The notes under the pieces: generated by a model | The model's database searches: none | What the model saw: only the letters and a program-made list of their open reading frames with translations | Told to the model about the DNA's origin: nothing | NCBI RefSeq assembly: GCF_003544875.1 | Contig: NZ_CP032093.1 | Span: forward strand, 930,001 to 994,000 | Direction: 5' to 3' | From: Vibrio alfacsensis | GTDB taxonomy: Bacteria > Pseudomonadota > Gammaproteobacteria > Enterobacterales > Vibrionaceae | DNA length: 64,000 nt | Made by a program: the position numbers and the translations under genes | Shown: positions 1-9,885 of the stretch, one piece after another | Numbering within the stretch: the first letter of the stretch is position 1 | How the letters are laid out: each line of letters begins with the position of its first letter

Positions 1-186
1 GGGACGAATTCGTCGGAAAAGTAAAATTCGGAGTCACTCGCTTCTCGGCTAGAACGCTTGATTTCTTTTTGCTTAGAATTTTTTTTTGGTTGCTGGATTA
101 TGGTATCCTGTCGCAACTTTTTACGCCCTGTACTGCATCCTGAAATAAGGCGAAATCGTCATCGTGTTCGGTGTCTTTTTGCTCAT
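1..186 (-). pseudogene. smrB: SmrB, endonuclease N-terminal part, frame broken and cut by window edge
   Basis: SmrB is the Smr-domain nuclease that cleaves mRNA at collided ribosomes. Only its N-terminal region lies here, reading leftward from an ATG at 186-184. The protein starts MSKKDTEHDDDFALFQ only if one base is added to the T5 run at 176-180. A second added base at the T5 run 118-122 is needed to continue into VKKLRQDTIIQQPKKN and the EFYFSDEF stretch. A divergent smrB next to prmB-aroC is the normal arrangement in gammaproteobacteria. Both breaks are losses in A/T homopolymers, so sequencing error is more likely than a dead gene. The catalytic Smr domain lies outside the window. Confidence 0.75.
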
Positions 187-246
187 TAGGTAAACAATTT
201 CATTTTACAATTTATGGCAGTATTGTAGCGCTTTTCGGAGGCAATT

Positions 247-1179
247 TTGGATAAGATTTTTGTAGAAGAAGCGGTATCTGAGCTACATACCCTTCAAGAT
301 ATGATTCGTTGGACAGTAAGTCGCTTTAATGCAGCGAACTTGTTCTTCGGTCATGGTACTGACAACGCGTGGGATGAGGCCGTTCAGCTAATCCTACCAA
401 CGCTATACTTGCCGATCGATGTGCCTCCGCATGTATTAAGTTCTCGTTTAACCACGAGCGAGCGTTTACGTATTGTTGAACGTGTAGTAAAACGCATTAA
501 CGAACGTACACCAACAGCGTACTTGACGAACAAAGCATGGTTCTGTGGCCTTGAGTTCTTTGTTGATGAGCGTGTACTTGTGCCACGTTCACCAATCGGT
601 GAGTTGATTCAAGCAGAATTCCAGCCTTGGTTGATTGAAGAGCCAACTCGCATTATGGACCTATGTACAGGCAGCGGCTGTATCGCGATCGCGTGTGCAC
701 ATGCGTTCCCAGACGCGGAAGTAGATGCGATTGATATTTCAACCGACGCACTGCAAGTAGCAGAGCAGAATGTTCAAGATCACGGCATGGAACAGCAAGT
801 GTTCCCTATCCGCTCAGATTTGTTCCGTGACCTACCGAAAGAGAAGTACAACCTGATCGTGTCGAACCCGCCATACGTGGACGAAGAAGACATGAATAGC
901 CTACCAGAAGAGTTTACGCACGAGCCTGAACTTGGCCTTGCTGCTGGTACGGATGGTTTGAAACTGGTTCGTCGTATTCTTGCTAATGCGCCAGATTACC
1001 TAACGGATGATGGTATCTTGATCTGTGAAGTGGGTAACTCAATGGTTCACATGATGGATCAATACCCAGAAATTCCATTTACTTGGATCGAGTTTGAAAA
1101 TGGCGGCCATGGCGTATTCATGATCACTCGTGACCAGTTGGTTGATTGTGCAGAAGAGTTCAAACTGTACAAAGACTAA
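247..1179 (+). CDS. prmB: 50S ribosomal protein L3 N5-glutamine methyltransferase PrmB
   Basis: PrmB methylates a glutamine of ribosomal protein L3 in the cytoplasm, using S-adenosylmethionine. The 310-residue product has the family's usual length. An N-terminal helical domain is followed by a Rossmann methyltransferase fold with the SAM motif [11 protein letters not shown] and the NPPY motif at residues 207-210, which binds the target glutamine amide. The start is TTG, supported by a CGGAG Shine-Dalgarno sequence about 6 bases upstream. It is divergent from smrB and upstream of aroC, as in E. coli. A strong terminator follows at 1231-1259, so aroC probably has its own promoter. Confidence 0.95.
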   Translation: MDKIFVEEAVSELHTLQDMIRWTVSRFNAANLFFGHGTDNAWDEAVQLILPTLYLPIDVPPHVLSSRLTTSERLRIVERVVKRINERTPTAYLTNKAWFCGLEFFVDERVLVPRSPIGELIQAEFQPWLIEEPTRIMDLCTGSGCIAIACAHAFPDAEVDAIDISTDALQVAEQNVQDHGMEQQVFPIRSDLFRDLPKEKYNLIVSNPPYVDEEDMNSLPEEFTHEPELGLAAGTDGLKLVRRILANAPDYLTDDGILICEVGNSMVHMMDQYPEIPFTWIEFENGGHGVFMITRDQLVDCAEEFKLYKD

Positions 1180-1230
1180 TTCTGCACAAACAAGCCTGTA
1201 AAAATCGACCAGTCGAAACAAATAATAAAG

Positions 1231-1259
1231 ACACCGAGCCATGTGCTCGGTGTTTTTTT
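1231..1259 (+). terminator. Intrinsic terminator after prmB
   Basis: The stem CACCGAGC/GCTCGGTG has a short loop and is followed by seven T residues. It ends the prmB transcript. Confidence 0.9.
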
Positions 1260-1418
1260 ATCTGCTTGTCACGAATTACGTCAATTTAAGGACTTTTGTT
1301 TTTTCAGTAAAAACAGGCTTTACATCAAAACGTAATGACGCCACTATGATTCTACGAAGAATTGATAAGCAGTTGCACTTTTAGCTAAAGAGTGCGGCGA
1401 CAATAATTTGAGGAAGTA

Positions 1419-2504
1419 ATGGCAGGAAACAGTATCGGACAACATTTCCGCGTAACCACGTTCGGGGAAAGTCACGGTATCGCACTAGGATGTATCGTAG
1501 ACGGATGCCCTCCAGGGTTGGAAATTACAGAAGCGGATCTACAAACGGATCTTGATCGTCGCCGTCCTGGCACATCTCGTTACACGACCCAGCGTCGAGA
1601 GCCAGATGAAGTCAAAATCTTATCGGGTGTTTTTGAGGGTAAAACGACAGGTACATCAATTGGTTTACTGATTGAAAACACCGATCAACGCTCTAAAGAT
1701 TACTCAGACATTAAAGATAAGTTCCGTCCGGGACACGCTGATTACACTTACCATCAAAAATATGGCATTCGAGATTATCGAGGCGGCGGCCGTTCGTCAG
1801 CTCGAGAAACGGCAATGCGTGTTGCTGCTGGTGCTATTGCGAAGAAATACCTGAAAGACGAATTTGGTGTTGAAGTTCGTGCTTACCTGTCACAAATGGG
1901 GGATGTTTCCATTGATAAAGTCGATTGGAATGAAATAGAAAACAACGCGTTTTTCTGCCCTGATGCCGACAAAGTAGATGCTTTTGACCAACTGATTCGT
2001 GACTTGAAAAAAGAAGGCGACTCTATTGGTGCGAAAATTCAAGTGGTCGCAACCAATGTTCCTGTTGGACTCGGTGAACCCGTTTTTGATCGCCTAGATG
2101 CTGATATTGCGCACGCTCTAATGAGTATCAATGCGGTGAAAGGGGTTGAGATTGGTGACGGTTTTGATGTGGTTAAACAAAAAGGCAGTGAGCACCGCGA
2201 TCCGCTCTCTCCAGATGGCTTTGGTAGCAATCATGCCGGGGGGATCCTTGGCGGAATTTCTACCGGTCAGGATATTGTTGCGAACATCGCGCTTAAACCT
2301 ACATCAAGCATCACAGTACCGGGTGAGACCATTACTAAAGATGGTGAGCCAACGCAATTGATTACAAAAGGGCGTCACGACCCATGTGTGGGCATTCGTG
2401 CCGTGCCTATTGCTGAAGCGATGCTGGCAATTGTCGTTATGGACCACTTGCTACGCCATCGTGGTCAGAACCATGGCGTACAAACCGAGACGCCAAAGAT
2501 TTAA
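1419..2504 (+). CDS. aroC: Chorismate synthase
   Basis: AroC converts 5-enolpyruvylshikimate-3-phosphate to chorismate, the last step of the shikimate pathway. It needs reduced FMN. The 361-residue protein shows the family hallmarks: N-terminal GESHG, the [17 protein letters not shown] stretch, [10 protein letters not shown], and a C-terminal RHDPC segment. The ATG follows a GAGGAAGT ribosome site. The gene stands alone between two terminators. The arrangement next to prmB is conserved with E. coli. Nothing unusual was seen. Confidence 0.97.
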   Translation: MAGNSIGQHFRVTTFGESHGIALGCIVDGCPPGLEITEADLQTDLDRRRPGTSRYTTQRREPDEVKILSGVFEGKTTGTSIGLLIENTDQRSKDYSDIKDKFRPGHADYTYHQKYGIRDYRGGGRSSARETAMRVAAGAIAKKYLKDEFGVEVRAYLSQMGDVSIDKVDWNEIENNAFFCPDADKVDAFDQLIRDLKKEGDSIGAKIQVVATNVPVGLGEPVFDRLDADIAHALMSINAVKGVEIGDGFDVVKQKGSEHRDPLSPDGFGSNHAGGILGGISTGQDIVANIALKPTSSITVPGETITKDGEPTQLITKGRHDPCVGIRAVPIAEAMLAIVVMDHLLRHRGQNHGVQTETPKI

Positions 2505-2533
2505 GTTTGTATCTTAACTCGATATAAAAACAA

Positions 2534-2558
2534 AGGCTGCTCAACGAGCAGCCTTTTT
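2534..2558. terminator. Terminator between aroC and the convergent TRIC gene
   Basis: The hairpin AAGGCTGCTC-aac-GAGCAGCCTT is followed by a T run. It lies between converging genes, and the A/T flanks would let it act in both directions. Confidence 0.85.
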
Positions 2559-2594
2559 AATTTTAGTGCGTTTCTTGAAATACTTGGATTCGAA

Positions 2595-3218
2595 TTAGTG
2601 AATCGACCCTTCGGTTTCCAAATTGAAAGATGGCAGACGCCATTTAAATCGAACCGCTGCCATACGCAGCATGTAACCTGTAATTAAGGTAACAATCGTT
2701 GCCGTTACATCTGGTACGTTGAACTCTAAAAGCGTTAAGTAAAGACCTGATGCAATCAGGGCGACAGAAGCATACAGCTCTTCGTGCAATACGAGTGGTG
2801 TTTGACGACAAATTAAATCGCGCAGCAAACCACCGAATACACCCGTTACCAAAGCAGAAACCATGCAGATACCAGGATGCAGGCCCATCCCAATCGCGAC
2901 TTTGGTACCGATAATGCTAAATACAATCAAGCCTAGCGCATCCAAACGAATAAACAGGCCTTTTAGTTTAATAACCCATTTTGCAAGGCCGGTAGTCAAT
3001 ACGCCAGCGACACAAGTGATCGCAAGAAACTCAGGGTTTTTCACCCAGCCTAACGGGTAGTGGCCAAGCAAAATGTCACGCACGGTGCCACCACCGATTG
3101 CTGTCGCACTTGCAACCAACATAACACCAAACCAGTCCATTTTTCTTCGACCAGCACTTAATGCACCAGTCATGGCTTCAGCTGTGATACCGATGATATA
3201 CAAGACACTTAGCAGCAT
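2595..3218 (-). CDS. TRIC cation channel / UPF0126 family inner-membrane protein (YicG/YadS type)
   Basis: This is a small polytopic inner-membrane protein of about 207 residues. It consists of a duplicated three-helix unit with the conserved GGGTVRD and GGLLRD segments typical of UPF0126/bacterial TRIC proteins. Bacterial members form potassium-permeable channels, and the physiological role in Vibrio is not established. The frame is open further upstream to a TTG at 3281. I chose the ATG at 3218 because the protein then begins MLLSVLYIIGITAEAMTGA, the usual family N-terminus. It converges on aroC. Confidence 0.85.
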   Translation of the reverse strand: MLLSVLYIIGITAEAMTGALSAGRRKMDWFGVMLVASATAIGGGTVRDILLGHYPLGWVKNPEFLAITCVAGVLTTGLAKWVIKLKGLFIRLDALGLIVFSIIGTKVAIGMGLHPGICMVSALVTGVFGGLLRDLICRQTPLVLHEELYASVALIASGLYLTLLEFNVPDVTATIVTLITGYMLRMAAVRFKWRLPSFNLETEGSIH

Positions 3219-3538
3219 AAGAGATACCCAAAAATCAAAACGCACTGCGATTTCGCTTGATGATTTAGCGAGCAGTGGCAAAACTTACAAACAAGATTTG
3301 AGCAATTTGATGCCCCAACCTCAAAAAATGGCACTTAAATGACGAAAAATTCGCCATTGTTCCACTTAAAATAAGGCGTGAGTTTAGTGGGAAATGTGAT
3401 CTGTGACGAATGAGAAATTATATGGAGAAAGCGGTTTTCAGATTAACTGAGCTAATAACCAAAACTGTTGTGCATCTTTACCTAACCTAGAAAAACGGCG
3501 ACAATGCACCTTGCCTATCAATTTGAAGTACAGAATCG
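3219..3538. other. Intergenic region between divergent TRIC and epmC genes
   Basis: These 320 bases of AT-rich sequence must hold divergent promoters. I found no convincing operator, RNA gene or further coding sequence. If the TRIC gene used its upstream TTG, the gap would shrink to 257 bases. Confidence 0.5.
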
Positions 3539-4072
3539 ATGATCTCCCACGAATACCAAGACCTTATCACCATTTTTAACGATACCTTTCTTGAGTCTTT
3601 TAATACCCAATTAGAGCTCGGGGGGGATGAGCCAATTTACCTGCCAGCTGATGAGTTACATCCGCATCATCGGATTATTTTTGCTCGTGGTTTCTATGCA
3701 TCGGCATTACATGAAATTGCACATTGGTGTGTTGCTGGCCCTGAGCGCCGTTTGCTTGAAGATTTCGGCTATTGGTATGAGCCGGATGGTCGTACCGCAG
3801 AAGTGCAAGCAGAGTTCGAAAAAGTAGAGATTCGTCCTCAAGCTTATGAGTGGATTTTGGCAAAAAGTGCTGACTTCCCTTTTAATGTCAGTTGTGACAA
3901 TCTAAACGGCGATTTTGAACCGGATCGACTTGGTTTTATGCATAAAGTGCACAACGAAGTGATGGGTATTTTTGATACTGGACTTCCTCCTCGCGTTAAA
4001 ATGTTGTCAGACGCGATGCGCACTTTTTATGGTATCCAACCTTTGGAAAAGTCAGATTTTATTGTTAAGTAA
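3539..4072 (+). CDS. epmC: Elongation factor P hydroxylase EpmC
   Basis: EpmC (YfcM) hydroxylates the beta-lysylated lysine of elongation factor P, the last step of EF-P modification. The 177-residue protein carries the metal-binding HEIAHW motif at residues 58-63, plus the family segments RRLLEDFGYWY and PRVKMLSDAMR. Its length is normal for the family. It is followed after 14 bases by the yfcL homologue, so the two are probably co-transcribed, as in E. coli. Confidence 0.93.
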   Translation: MISHEYQDLITIFNDTFLESFNTQLELGGDEPIYLPADELHPHHRIIFARGFYASALHEIAHWCVAGPERRLLEDFGYWYEPDGRTAEVQAEFEKVEIRPQAYEWILAKSADFPFNVSCDNLNGDFEPDRLGFMHKVHNEVMGIFDTGLPPRVKMLSDAMRTFYGIQPLEKSDFIVK

Positions 4073-4086
4073 CACTGAGAAACAAC

Positions 4087-4350
4087 ATGATTATTGAATT
4101 TGAAGAAAAACTTCTAGAGTTGATTGATGCTCGTATTGAAACGGCATCAGATGATGAATTGTTTGCTGGTGGTTACTTACGTGGTCACATTTCCCTTTCT
4201 GCGGCTTCTTGCGAGGAAGAGGGCATTAGTGATGTTGCTGAATTAAAGTCTCGCATTGAAATTAGCTTAGATCATGCACGCTCAGAATTGACGCCAGCAG
4301 ATCGTGTGATCGTCAATGATTTGTGGCAAGAGCTTCAAGCGCAAGCATAA
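4087..4350 (+). CDS. yfcL: YfcL family protein, function unknown
   Basis: This is an 87-residue acidic cytoplasmic protein, probably mostly helical, with no signal peptide or membrane segment. It matches the conserved YfcL family, found beside epmC in many gammaproteobacteria. The gene starts 14 bases after epmC with an ATG. Its function is unknown. Conserved linkage with epmC is the only hint and does not prove a role in EF-P modification. Confidence 0.85.
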   Translation: MIIEFEEKLLELIDARIETASDDELFAGGYLRGHISLSAASCEEEGISDVAELKSRIEISLDHARSELTPADRVIVNDLWQELQAQA

Positions 4351-4477
4351 TGCCGCTGTGCGAGTGAAATAAACTCCGTCGAATTATTTGAATCTCTCCT
4401 TAAAATTTTTGTGGTTGTAGCATGTTGGTTTGCCTCTTATTCTAATTGTTAGAGAAAGCAAACACAGGACTACAACC

Positions 4478-5002
4478 ATGAAAATTATCGCATTCGGTGC
4501 TTCAACCAGCTCTACATCTATCAATAAAACACTGGCCACTTTTGCGGCAAACCTTGTCGACGGTGCAGAGGTTCAGGTATTGGACCTCAATAGCTACGAT
4601 GTCCCTCTATTTAGTGAAGACAAAGAGAAAGAAATTGGCCAAGCTGATGGTGCAAAAGCATTTTTGAATGATATTGCATCGGCGGATGCGATAGTCGTTT
4701 CATTTGCAGAGCATAATGGTTCTTACTCTGCGGCATACAAAAATCTATTTGATTGGTCGACTCGTATCGAGCGCAATGTTTTCCAAAACAAACCTGCAAT
4801 CTATCTTGCTACGTCACCGGGTCCTGGTGGCGCACAGACGGTGTTAGCAGCCGCAACGGGTTCAGCACCGTATTTTGGTGCAGAGGTTAAAGCTTCTCTT
4901 TCTGTACCAAGCTTCTATGACAATTTTGATTTAGAGACTGGTGAGTTCCGCAATGCAGAAATTGCTGAGCAGTTAAAAGCAGTCGTTGCTGCGTTGAAAT
5001 AA
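4478..5002 (+). CDS. NADPH-dependent FMN reductase-like oxidoreductase
   Basis: This 174-residue flavodoxin-fold protein begins MKIIAFGASTSSTSINKTLA, with the S/T-rich phosphate loop that binds FMN. It also has the EHNGSYSAAYKNLFDW segment typical of the NADPH-dependent FMN reductase family (PF03358). It likely reduces flavins or quinone-like substrates in the cytoplasm. The frame is open back to 4430, but the ATG at 4478 starts exactly at the family N-terminus and follows an ACAGGA ribosome site. The gene is single, with its own terminator at 5047-5085. The physiological substrate cannot be told from sequence. Confidence 0.88.
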   Translation: MKIIAFGASTSSTSINKTLATFAANLVDGAEVQVLDLNSYDVPLFSEDKEKEIGQADGAKAFLNDIASADAIVVSFAEHNGSYSAAYKNLFDWSTRIERNVFQNKPAIYLATSPGPGGAQTVLAAATGSAPYFGAEVKASLSVPSFYDNFDLETGEFRNAEIAEQLKAVVAALK

Positions 5003-5046
5003 GTGATAGATAAAGCTCTTTTCGTTTCGAGAGCAATGCAAAGTTT

Positions 5047-5085
5047 AACGCCTTAGTCATGGTCAATAATGACTAAGGCGTTTTT
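5047..5085. terminator. Long-stem terminator between converging genes
   Basis: The 14-bp perfect inverted repeat AACGCCTTAGTCAT/ATGACTAAGGCGTT has an 8-base loop and is followed by T residues. It separates the flavin reductase gene from the convergent mnmC and probably works in both directions. Confidence 0.9.
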
Positions 5086-5136
5086 ATGTTCGGGTATGAG
5101 ACCGTATTGTAGAGCGGTGTTTTATAGGTTAGTCGC

Positions 5137-7155
5137 TTATAGCTCAGTAATCGCCTTACCTTTGCGCAGCTTCCTTACCCACATACGACTTGGATGCAGC
5201 TCAGTTAGCACATCTACAGGCAATGGCAATGGGTCGCCACAGATTTGCGATGCCAACACTTCTGCCATTAGAGGTGCTGAGCTTAACCCGCGTGAGCCTA
5301 AACCCAAGAAACAGAATAGGTTAGGGAACTGGTGAATCGCTTCAACGTCTTGTTCTTGTTGATTTTGCAGATCCACATATTGCGTTTTGATGGTTTCAAA
5401 GTCACCTATGTTACCAACAAACGGCAGATGATCACGGCTAACACAGCGAATGCCTTGGCGTGACAAGTTGCCTGAGGTATCCACCTCTTTCGTCCAAGTT
5501 TGATTCGGTAGACACTTCACCAATTTCTCTGCATTGTCTTTTTGTGCTTCTTCGTCAAACTCGTAGTCTAGGTGACTGCGGTCGTAACTTGCACCGATGC
5601 ACAAATGTTGATTATTTGGGTTAACAGGCGTCATATAACCGTCGTAACACAGCACGGTTTTCAGCTTAGACAGTGTTTCCGTTGCTGGTGCGTGGCTAAC
5701 TTGGCCTTTTACCTGGCCCATTGGTAGGTCCGCCGTTTGGCTTAGTGTTTGGAATTCACTGCCGTTAGCAACCACCACGGTTGAGTGCTCAAAGCGTTGA
5801 CCATTCGTTTTTAATGTCCAAAGCTGACGCGCTTCATCCCAATCTAGCGACTCGATCTGATGCTCGAATTTTGCTTCAAAAAGGTCAGTCTGTTCTAGCT
5901 GAGAAATCAAACCGCGGGTGAGTTCAGCAGGACATAACCAGCCTCCAAGAGGGTAGTGAACCGACGCCATATCAATCGGTAGGCCAATCTTCTCGGCCGT
6001 CTCTTCAGCCGATAGCTCATGAATCAACTCAGGAGTAAAGTTACCCCCGAGCATCTTCTCCAGTTTTTCTGCGGATTTGTCATCCCACATCAGTTGAGTG
6101 ATGCCACACCAATCGTGATCAAATTGGATGTCTTGTGCAGCTTGGTCAATAAACTGACGGGCAAACAAAAAGCCTGGAGCAAACACGCGGGAAACGCCTT
6201 TGTGAGGGCCATTTAATAATGGGTACACGGCACCTTGACGATTGCCCGATGCAGCCTCAGCAGGTTGAGCATCTTTGCAATAAAGCGTCACATTCTGACC
6301 ACGACGAACCAGCGTTTTAGCTAGAGTAGCACTGGCGATGCCGCCACCAATTATTGCAATGGATTCATGGTTGCTCGACGCGGTGCGGTTGAACCAAGGC
6401 AAATGGTTTGAATGTGCTTCACGCTGTTCCATTGAACCGGCGATCATTTCACGTTTGGTGCCGAAGCCTTTGACTTTTTTCATCGCAAAGCCCGCATCAT
6501 TAAGTCCGCGGCGCACAAATCCTGCGGCGGTAAAGGTTGCGACTGTACAATCCTGTTTCGCCAATTTTGCCATGCCGTTGAAGAGGTTTTGATTCCACAT
6601 TTCTGGGTTTTTACTTGGCGCGAATCCGTCAAGGAACCAAGCATCAATCAAACCTTGTTCTCCATAAGGGACAAGCGGCATGCAGTCTTTGATATCACCA
6701 AACCAAAGGTCGAGCGTAATTGCGCCGTCTTCTAACACAATGCGATGACACTCAGGTACAGCGGCCGGGTAGTGTTGTTGCAACTTTTCGGCAAATTCTG
6801 CCAACTCAGGCCAAGATTGGTGTGCTTTTTCTAAGTCAGCTTTGCTTAATGGGTATTTCTCAAAGCTAACAAAATGCAGTTCTTTTAGTGTTGCTTCTGG
6901 ATATTCACGACGAAATTCGGTAAACCATTGCCATACAGCTAAGAAGTTCAACCCTGTACCAAATCCGGTTTCACCAATAACAAAACGCCGTTGGTCAAAT
7001 TCCTGCCATCTTTCTGGGAGATGATTTTGTTTGAGGAATACGTAGCGAGTCTCTTCAAGACCGTTTACATTGGAAAAATAAACATCATCAAATTGGTCAG
7101 AGACTGGCGTACCAGCTTCATTCCATGCAAGCTCAGCGTTTTTAATCGAAGTCAT
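5137..7155 (-). CDS. mnmC: Bifunctional tRNA 5-methylaminomethyl-2-thiouridine biosynthesis protein MnmC
   Basis: MnmC performs the last two steps of mnm5s2U34 synthesis in tRNA. The C-terminal FAD domain removes the carboxymethyl group, and the N-terminal SAM domain methylates the resulting amine. The 672-residue protein is the full fused length. The N-terminal half has [12 protein letters not shown] (SAM loop) and [17 protein letters not shown]. The FAD-binding motif [20 protein letters not shown] lies near residue 265, and the C-terminal [12 protein letters not shown] completes the oxidoreductase fold. It is divergent from fabB, as in E. coli. Confidence 0.96.
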   Translation of the reverse strand: MTSIKNAELAWNEAGTPVSDQFDDVYFSNVNGLEETRYVFLKQNHLPERWQEFDQRRFVIGETGFGTGLNFLAVWQWFTEFRREYPEATLKELHFVSFEKYPLSKADLEKAHQSWPELAEFAEKLQQHYPAAVPECHRIVLEDGAITLDLWFGDIKDCMPLVPYGEQGLIDAWFLDGFAPSKNPEMWNQNLFNGMAKLAKQDCTVATFTAAGFVRRGLNDAGFAMKKVKGFGTKREMIAGSMEQREAHSNHLPWFNRTASSNHESIAIIGGGIASATLAKTLVRRGQNVTLYCKDAQPAEAASGNRQGAVYPLLNGPHKGVSRVFAPGFLFARQFIDQAAQDIQFDHDWCGITQLMWDDKSAEKLEKMLGGNFTPELIHELSAEETAEKIGLPIDMASVHYPLGGWLCPAELTRGLISQLEQTDLFEAKFEHQIESLDWDEARQLWTLKTNGQRFEHSTVVVANGSEFQTLSQTADLPMGQVKGQVSHAPATETLSKLKTVLCYDGYMTPVNPNNQHLCIGASYDRSHLDYEFDEEAQKDNAEKLVKCLPNQTWTKEVDTSGNLSRQGIRCVSRDHLPFVGNIGDFETIKTQYVDLQNQQEQDVEAIHQFPNLFCFLGLGSRGLSSAPLMAEVLASQICGDPLPLPVDVLTELHPSRMWVRKLRKGKAITEL

Positions 7156-7283
7156 AATGGTGCAAATATGTGATTTGGCGCGGTTAGAATTCTCCGATTG
7201 TACGAATTTATGGGAAAGCTGACCACTTTTGTTGAATATCTTAGTTATTATCTAGCGGATTTTGAAATTATAGGAATGTCATA

Positions 7284-8495
7284 ATGAAACGAGTCGTAAT
7301 CACCGGTATGGGTATTGTTTCAAGTATCGGTAACAACGTTGAAGAAGTTCTTGCGTCTCTAAAAGCGGGTAAATCTGGCATCACAGCATCTGAGCAGTTC
7401 AAAGAACACGGTCTGCGTTCGCAGGTTTGGGGTGATCTTAAAATCAACCCTGCAGAGTTGATTGACCGTAAGCAGATGCGCTTTATGGGTGATGCGGCCG
7501 CTTATGCATACCTATCAATGCAGCAGGCAATTGAAGACGCAGGTCTAACAGAAGAACAAGTATCGAATGACCGCACAGGTATCGTTGCAGGTTCTGGTGG
7601 TGCTTCTGCATTAAACCAAACAGTCGCAACAGACACGATGCGAGCGAAAGGCGTAAAACGCGTAGGTCCTTACATGGTTCCACGTACGATGTCTTCAACG
7701 GTATCAGCGTGTCTGGCAACGCCATTTAAGATTCGCGGTGTGAACTACTCAATGAGTTCCGCTTGTGCAACGTCTGCACACTGTATCGGCCACGCAATGG
7801 AACTTATCCAACTTGGCAAACAAGACATCGTATTTGCAGGTGGCGGTGAAGAGCTAGATTGGTCTCAAACAATGATGTTTGATGCGATGGGCGCACTGTC
7901 AACTAAGTACAACGAAACACCAGAAAAAGCATCTCGTACTTATGATGCAGATCGTGACGGTTTTGTTATCTCTGGTGGCGGCGGCATGCTCGTTATCGAA
8001 GAACTAGAACACGCACTAGCACGTGGCGCGAAGATCTACGGCGAAATCGTAGGTTACGGCGCGACTTCTGATGGCTACGACATGGTAGCACCATCAGGTG
8101 AAGGCGCGATCCGCTGCATGAAGATGGCAATGCAAGACGTAGATGGCGTGGATTACATCAACACACACGGTACGTCGACTCCAGTCGGTGACGTGAAAGA
8201 GCTAGGCGCTATCCAAGAGCTATTTGGTGACAACAGCCCAGCGATCTCTGCGACAAAAGCGATGACTGGTCACGCACTTGGTGCAGCTGGTGTTCATGAA
8301 GCAATCTACTCAACGCTAATGTTAGACAACAACTTCATTGCACCAAGCATAAACATCGCAAACCTAGATGATGCAGCAAAAGGTCTAGATATCGTTACAG
8401 AAGCTCGCGAAGCAGAGCTGACTACCGTCATGTCAAATAGCTTTGGTTTTGGTGGTACAAACGCAACATTGGTCATCAAAAAGTACCAAGCGTAA
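7284..8495 (+). CDS. fabB: 3-oxoacyl-ACP synthase I (KAS I)
   Basis: FabB condenses malonyl-ACP with acyl-ACP and is needed for unsaturated fatty acid elongation. The 403-residue protein has the thiolase-fold catalytic triad: Cys161 in SSACATSAH, His295 in [11 protein letters not shown] and His330 in [10 protein letters not shown]. The start ATG follows a TAGGA site. The gene has an unusually long, structured 3'UTR that ends in the terminator at 8692 and is probably the source of the FarS small RNA (separate entry). Confidence 0.97.
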   Translation: MKRVVITGMGIVSSIGNNVEEVLASLKAGKSGITASEQFKEHGLRSQVWGDLKINPAELIDRKQMRFMGDAAAYAYLSMQQAIEDAGLTEEQVSNDRTGIVAGSGGASALNQTVATDTMRAKGVKRVGPYMVPRTMSSTVSACLATPFKIRGVNYSMSSACATSAHCIGHAMELIQLGKQDIVFAGGGEELDWSQTMMFDAMGALSTKYNETPEKASRTYDADRDGFVISGGGGMLVIEELEHALARGAKIYGEIVGYGATSDGYDMVAPSGEGAIRCMKMAMQDVDGVDYINTHGTSTPVGDVKELGAIQELFGDNSPAISATKAMTGHALGAAGVHEAIYSTLMLDNNFIAPSINIANLDDAAKGLDIVTEAREAELTTVMSNSFGFGGTNATLVIKKYQA

Positions 8496-8599
8496 AAGTG
8501 ACTCAAAGCTCACTGAATTTGTTGGTCGGATTTTTACTGTGACTTCCTATGCAGCATAAACGGACCAACAAACCAGTTTCCAGAGCTTGATCAGGTTGA

Positions 8600-8692
8600 C
8601 TGATCGAACAGACGCAGACTCTATCCCAAGGAGAGCGGGATAGGATCCTTTTGTTCTGGAACGTTGCCCGGCTAATTTAGCCGGGCTTTTTT
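8600..8692 (+). ncRNA. farS: Probable FarS sRNA from the fabB 3'UTR
   Basis: In V. cholerae the sRNA FarS is cut by RNase E from the 3'UTR of fabB mRNA and represses fadE, linking fatty acid synthesis to breakdown (published knowledge). Here the 306 bases between fabB and the next CDS hold stacked structure. There is a 10-bp stem (8518-8527 with 8563-8572), a 7-bp stem CTATCCC/GGGATAG (8621-8627 with 8637-8643), and a final GCCCGGCT/AGCCGGGC hairpin with a T7 tail. The 5' end given is approximate because the processing site cannot be read from sequence. Identity rests on position and architecture, not on alignment. Confidence 0.55.
8664..8692 (+). terminator. Terminator of fabB / FarS
   Basis: The perfect stem GCCCGGCT-aattt-AGCCGGGC is followed by seven T residues. 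A Rho-independent end with a U tail is also what Hfq-bound sRNAs need. Confidence 0.9.
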
Positions 8693-8801
8693 TCTAACAA
8701 TGTATTAGCTGTTGTGGCCAGAACCATCAGTTGCCATTTATGGTGACATCAATTATAAAATCGTATTCTCGACTTCTAGTTTCCTTTGCCAGAGTTCACT
8801 T

Positions 8802-9740
8802 ATGCAAATTCCTCAAATCGATGTAACGTCGCTCTACATCCTTAAATACCTCTTAGAAGAAAAGCATGTTTCAAATACCGCTTTGTTGCTTAATACGAGC
8901 CAATCTTCAGTGAGTCGAGCGTTGCAAAAGATGCGAGTGTTTTTTAATGATGAGTTGCTTGTGCGTACGAGTTTTGGCTATGAACTTACCCCGAAAGCAG
9001 AAGCGATCAAGTTAGACATTTCATCTTTGATTATCAGTCTTGAGAAGCTATCGCATAAGAACTCATTTGACCCCGAGAAGGTGGAAGGAACGGTTCGATT
9101 CTATGGTTTACAGCCACAGATCAACACTATGATGCCCAAGCTCGTTGCTGCTATTCGAGAGCGAGCTCCGAATCTGGTTGTGAGCATTGACACAACACCA
9201 AAGCGCCATTTCGAAGAATTGGTGTCAGGTGACGTGCATTTCTCACTTTCTTCTCATGAGCCGCCGACGTCAGAGCAAAACATCTACCGTAAAGTTGTGG
9301 CAAAAAGAGACTTTCGTTTGTTGATGAGTCGCAACCATCCGCTTGCCGATCAGGAGTTAACGGCTGAGGCGTTGCGTGATTGTCACTTTGGACAAATCTC
9401 TCTACAAGGAGAGAAGACATTGTCGTTCGAGCATAAATTTATTGAATTGGGATTAGCAGATAAGAAGCAGCGTTTGTCGGCGCCGGTGCAGCTTACCAAC
9501 TTTACTTCAGCGCCGAGCATTGCCGCGGAAACAGATATCATTTTCCATTTACCGACACCTTTTGCCGTAGCTGCTTGTCAGGATGAACGCTTAATTGTCC
9601 GTGAAGTGCCTGAACCATTGCGTTTGGGGTTTTCACACGTTCATCTTTACTGGCACAAACGTTTTCACGATGACCCAATGTGTATTTGGATTCGCGAACT
9701 GTTTAGCGAGTTGTTTGAAGATAATGGAATGTACGCATAA
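8802..9740 (+). CDS. LysR-family transcriptional regulator beside the iron receptor gene
   Basis: This is a 312-residue DNA-binding regulator with an N-terminal winged helix-turn-helix (about residues 10-65, including SNTALLLNTSQSSVSRALQKMR) and a C-terminal substrate-binding-like effector domain. The helix-turn-helix is of the LeuO/NahR-like sort rather than IrgB-like. The frame is open to 8712, but the ATG at 8802 gives the usual LysR length. It points the same way as the TonB receptor, 145 bases upstream, unlike irgB-irgA of V. cholerae, which diverge. Control of the receptor or esterase is an inference from position. The effector is unknown. Confidence 0.85.
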   Translation: MQIPQIDVTSLYILKYLLEEKHVSNTALLLNTSQSSVSRALQKMRVFFNDELLVRTSFGYELTPKAEAIKLDISSLIISLEKLSHKNSFDPEKVEGTVRFYGLQPQINTMMPKLVAAIRERAPNLVVSIDTTPKRHFEELVSGDVHFSLSSHEPPTSEQNIYRKVVAKRDFRLLMSRNHPLADQELTAEALRDCHFGQISLQGEKTLSFEHKFIELGLADKKQRLSAPVQLTNFTSAPSIAAETDIIFHLPTPFAVAACQDERLIVREVPEPLRLGFSHVHLYWHKRFHDDPMCIWIRELFSELFEDNGMYA

Positions 9741-9843
9741 GTACGTGAATGGCTGTTCCAAATCAACATTGCAGATCCTGCATAACTGGATTCGATATTG
9801 TGCATACTGTATTCATTGAAAGCGTACGATAATGAGAGTTTGA

Positions 9844-9862
9844 TTGATAACAATTATCACTT
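9844..9862 (+). promoter_or_regulatory. Candidate Fur box upstream of the TonB receptor
   Basis: The palindrome GATAA-caa-TTATC at 9846-9858 fits the core of the Fur consensus (GATAATGATAATCATTATC). It lies about 28 bases before the receptor start, where bound Fur-Fe(II) would block the promoter. Iron repression is inferred. Confidence 0.65.
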
Positions 9863-9885
9863 GTAAATAAAATTAGTTATCAAAC

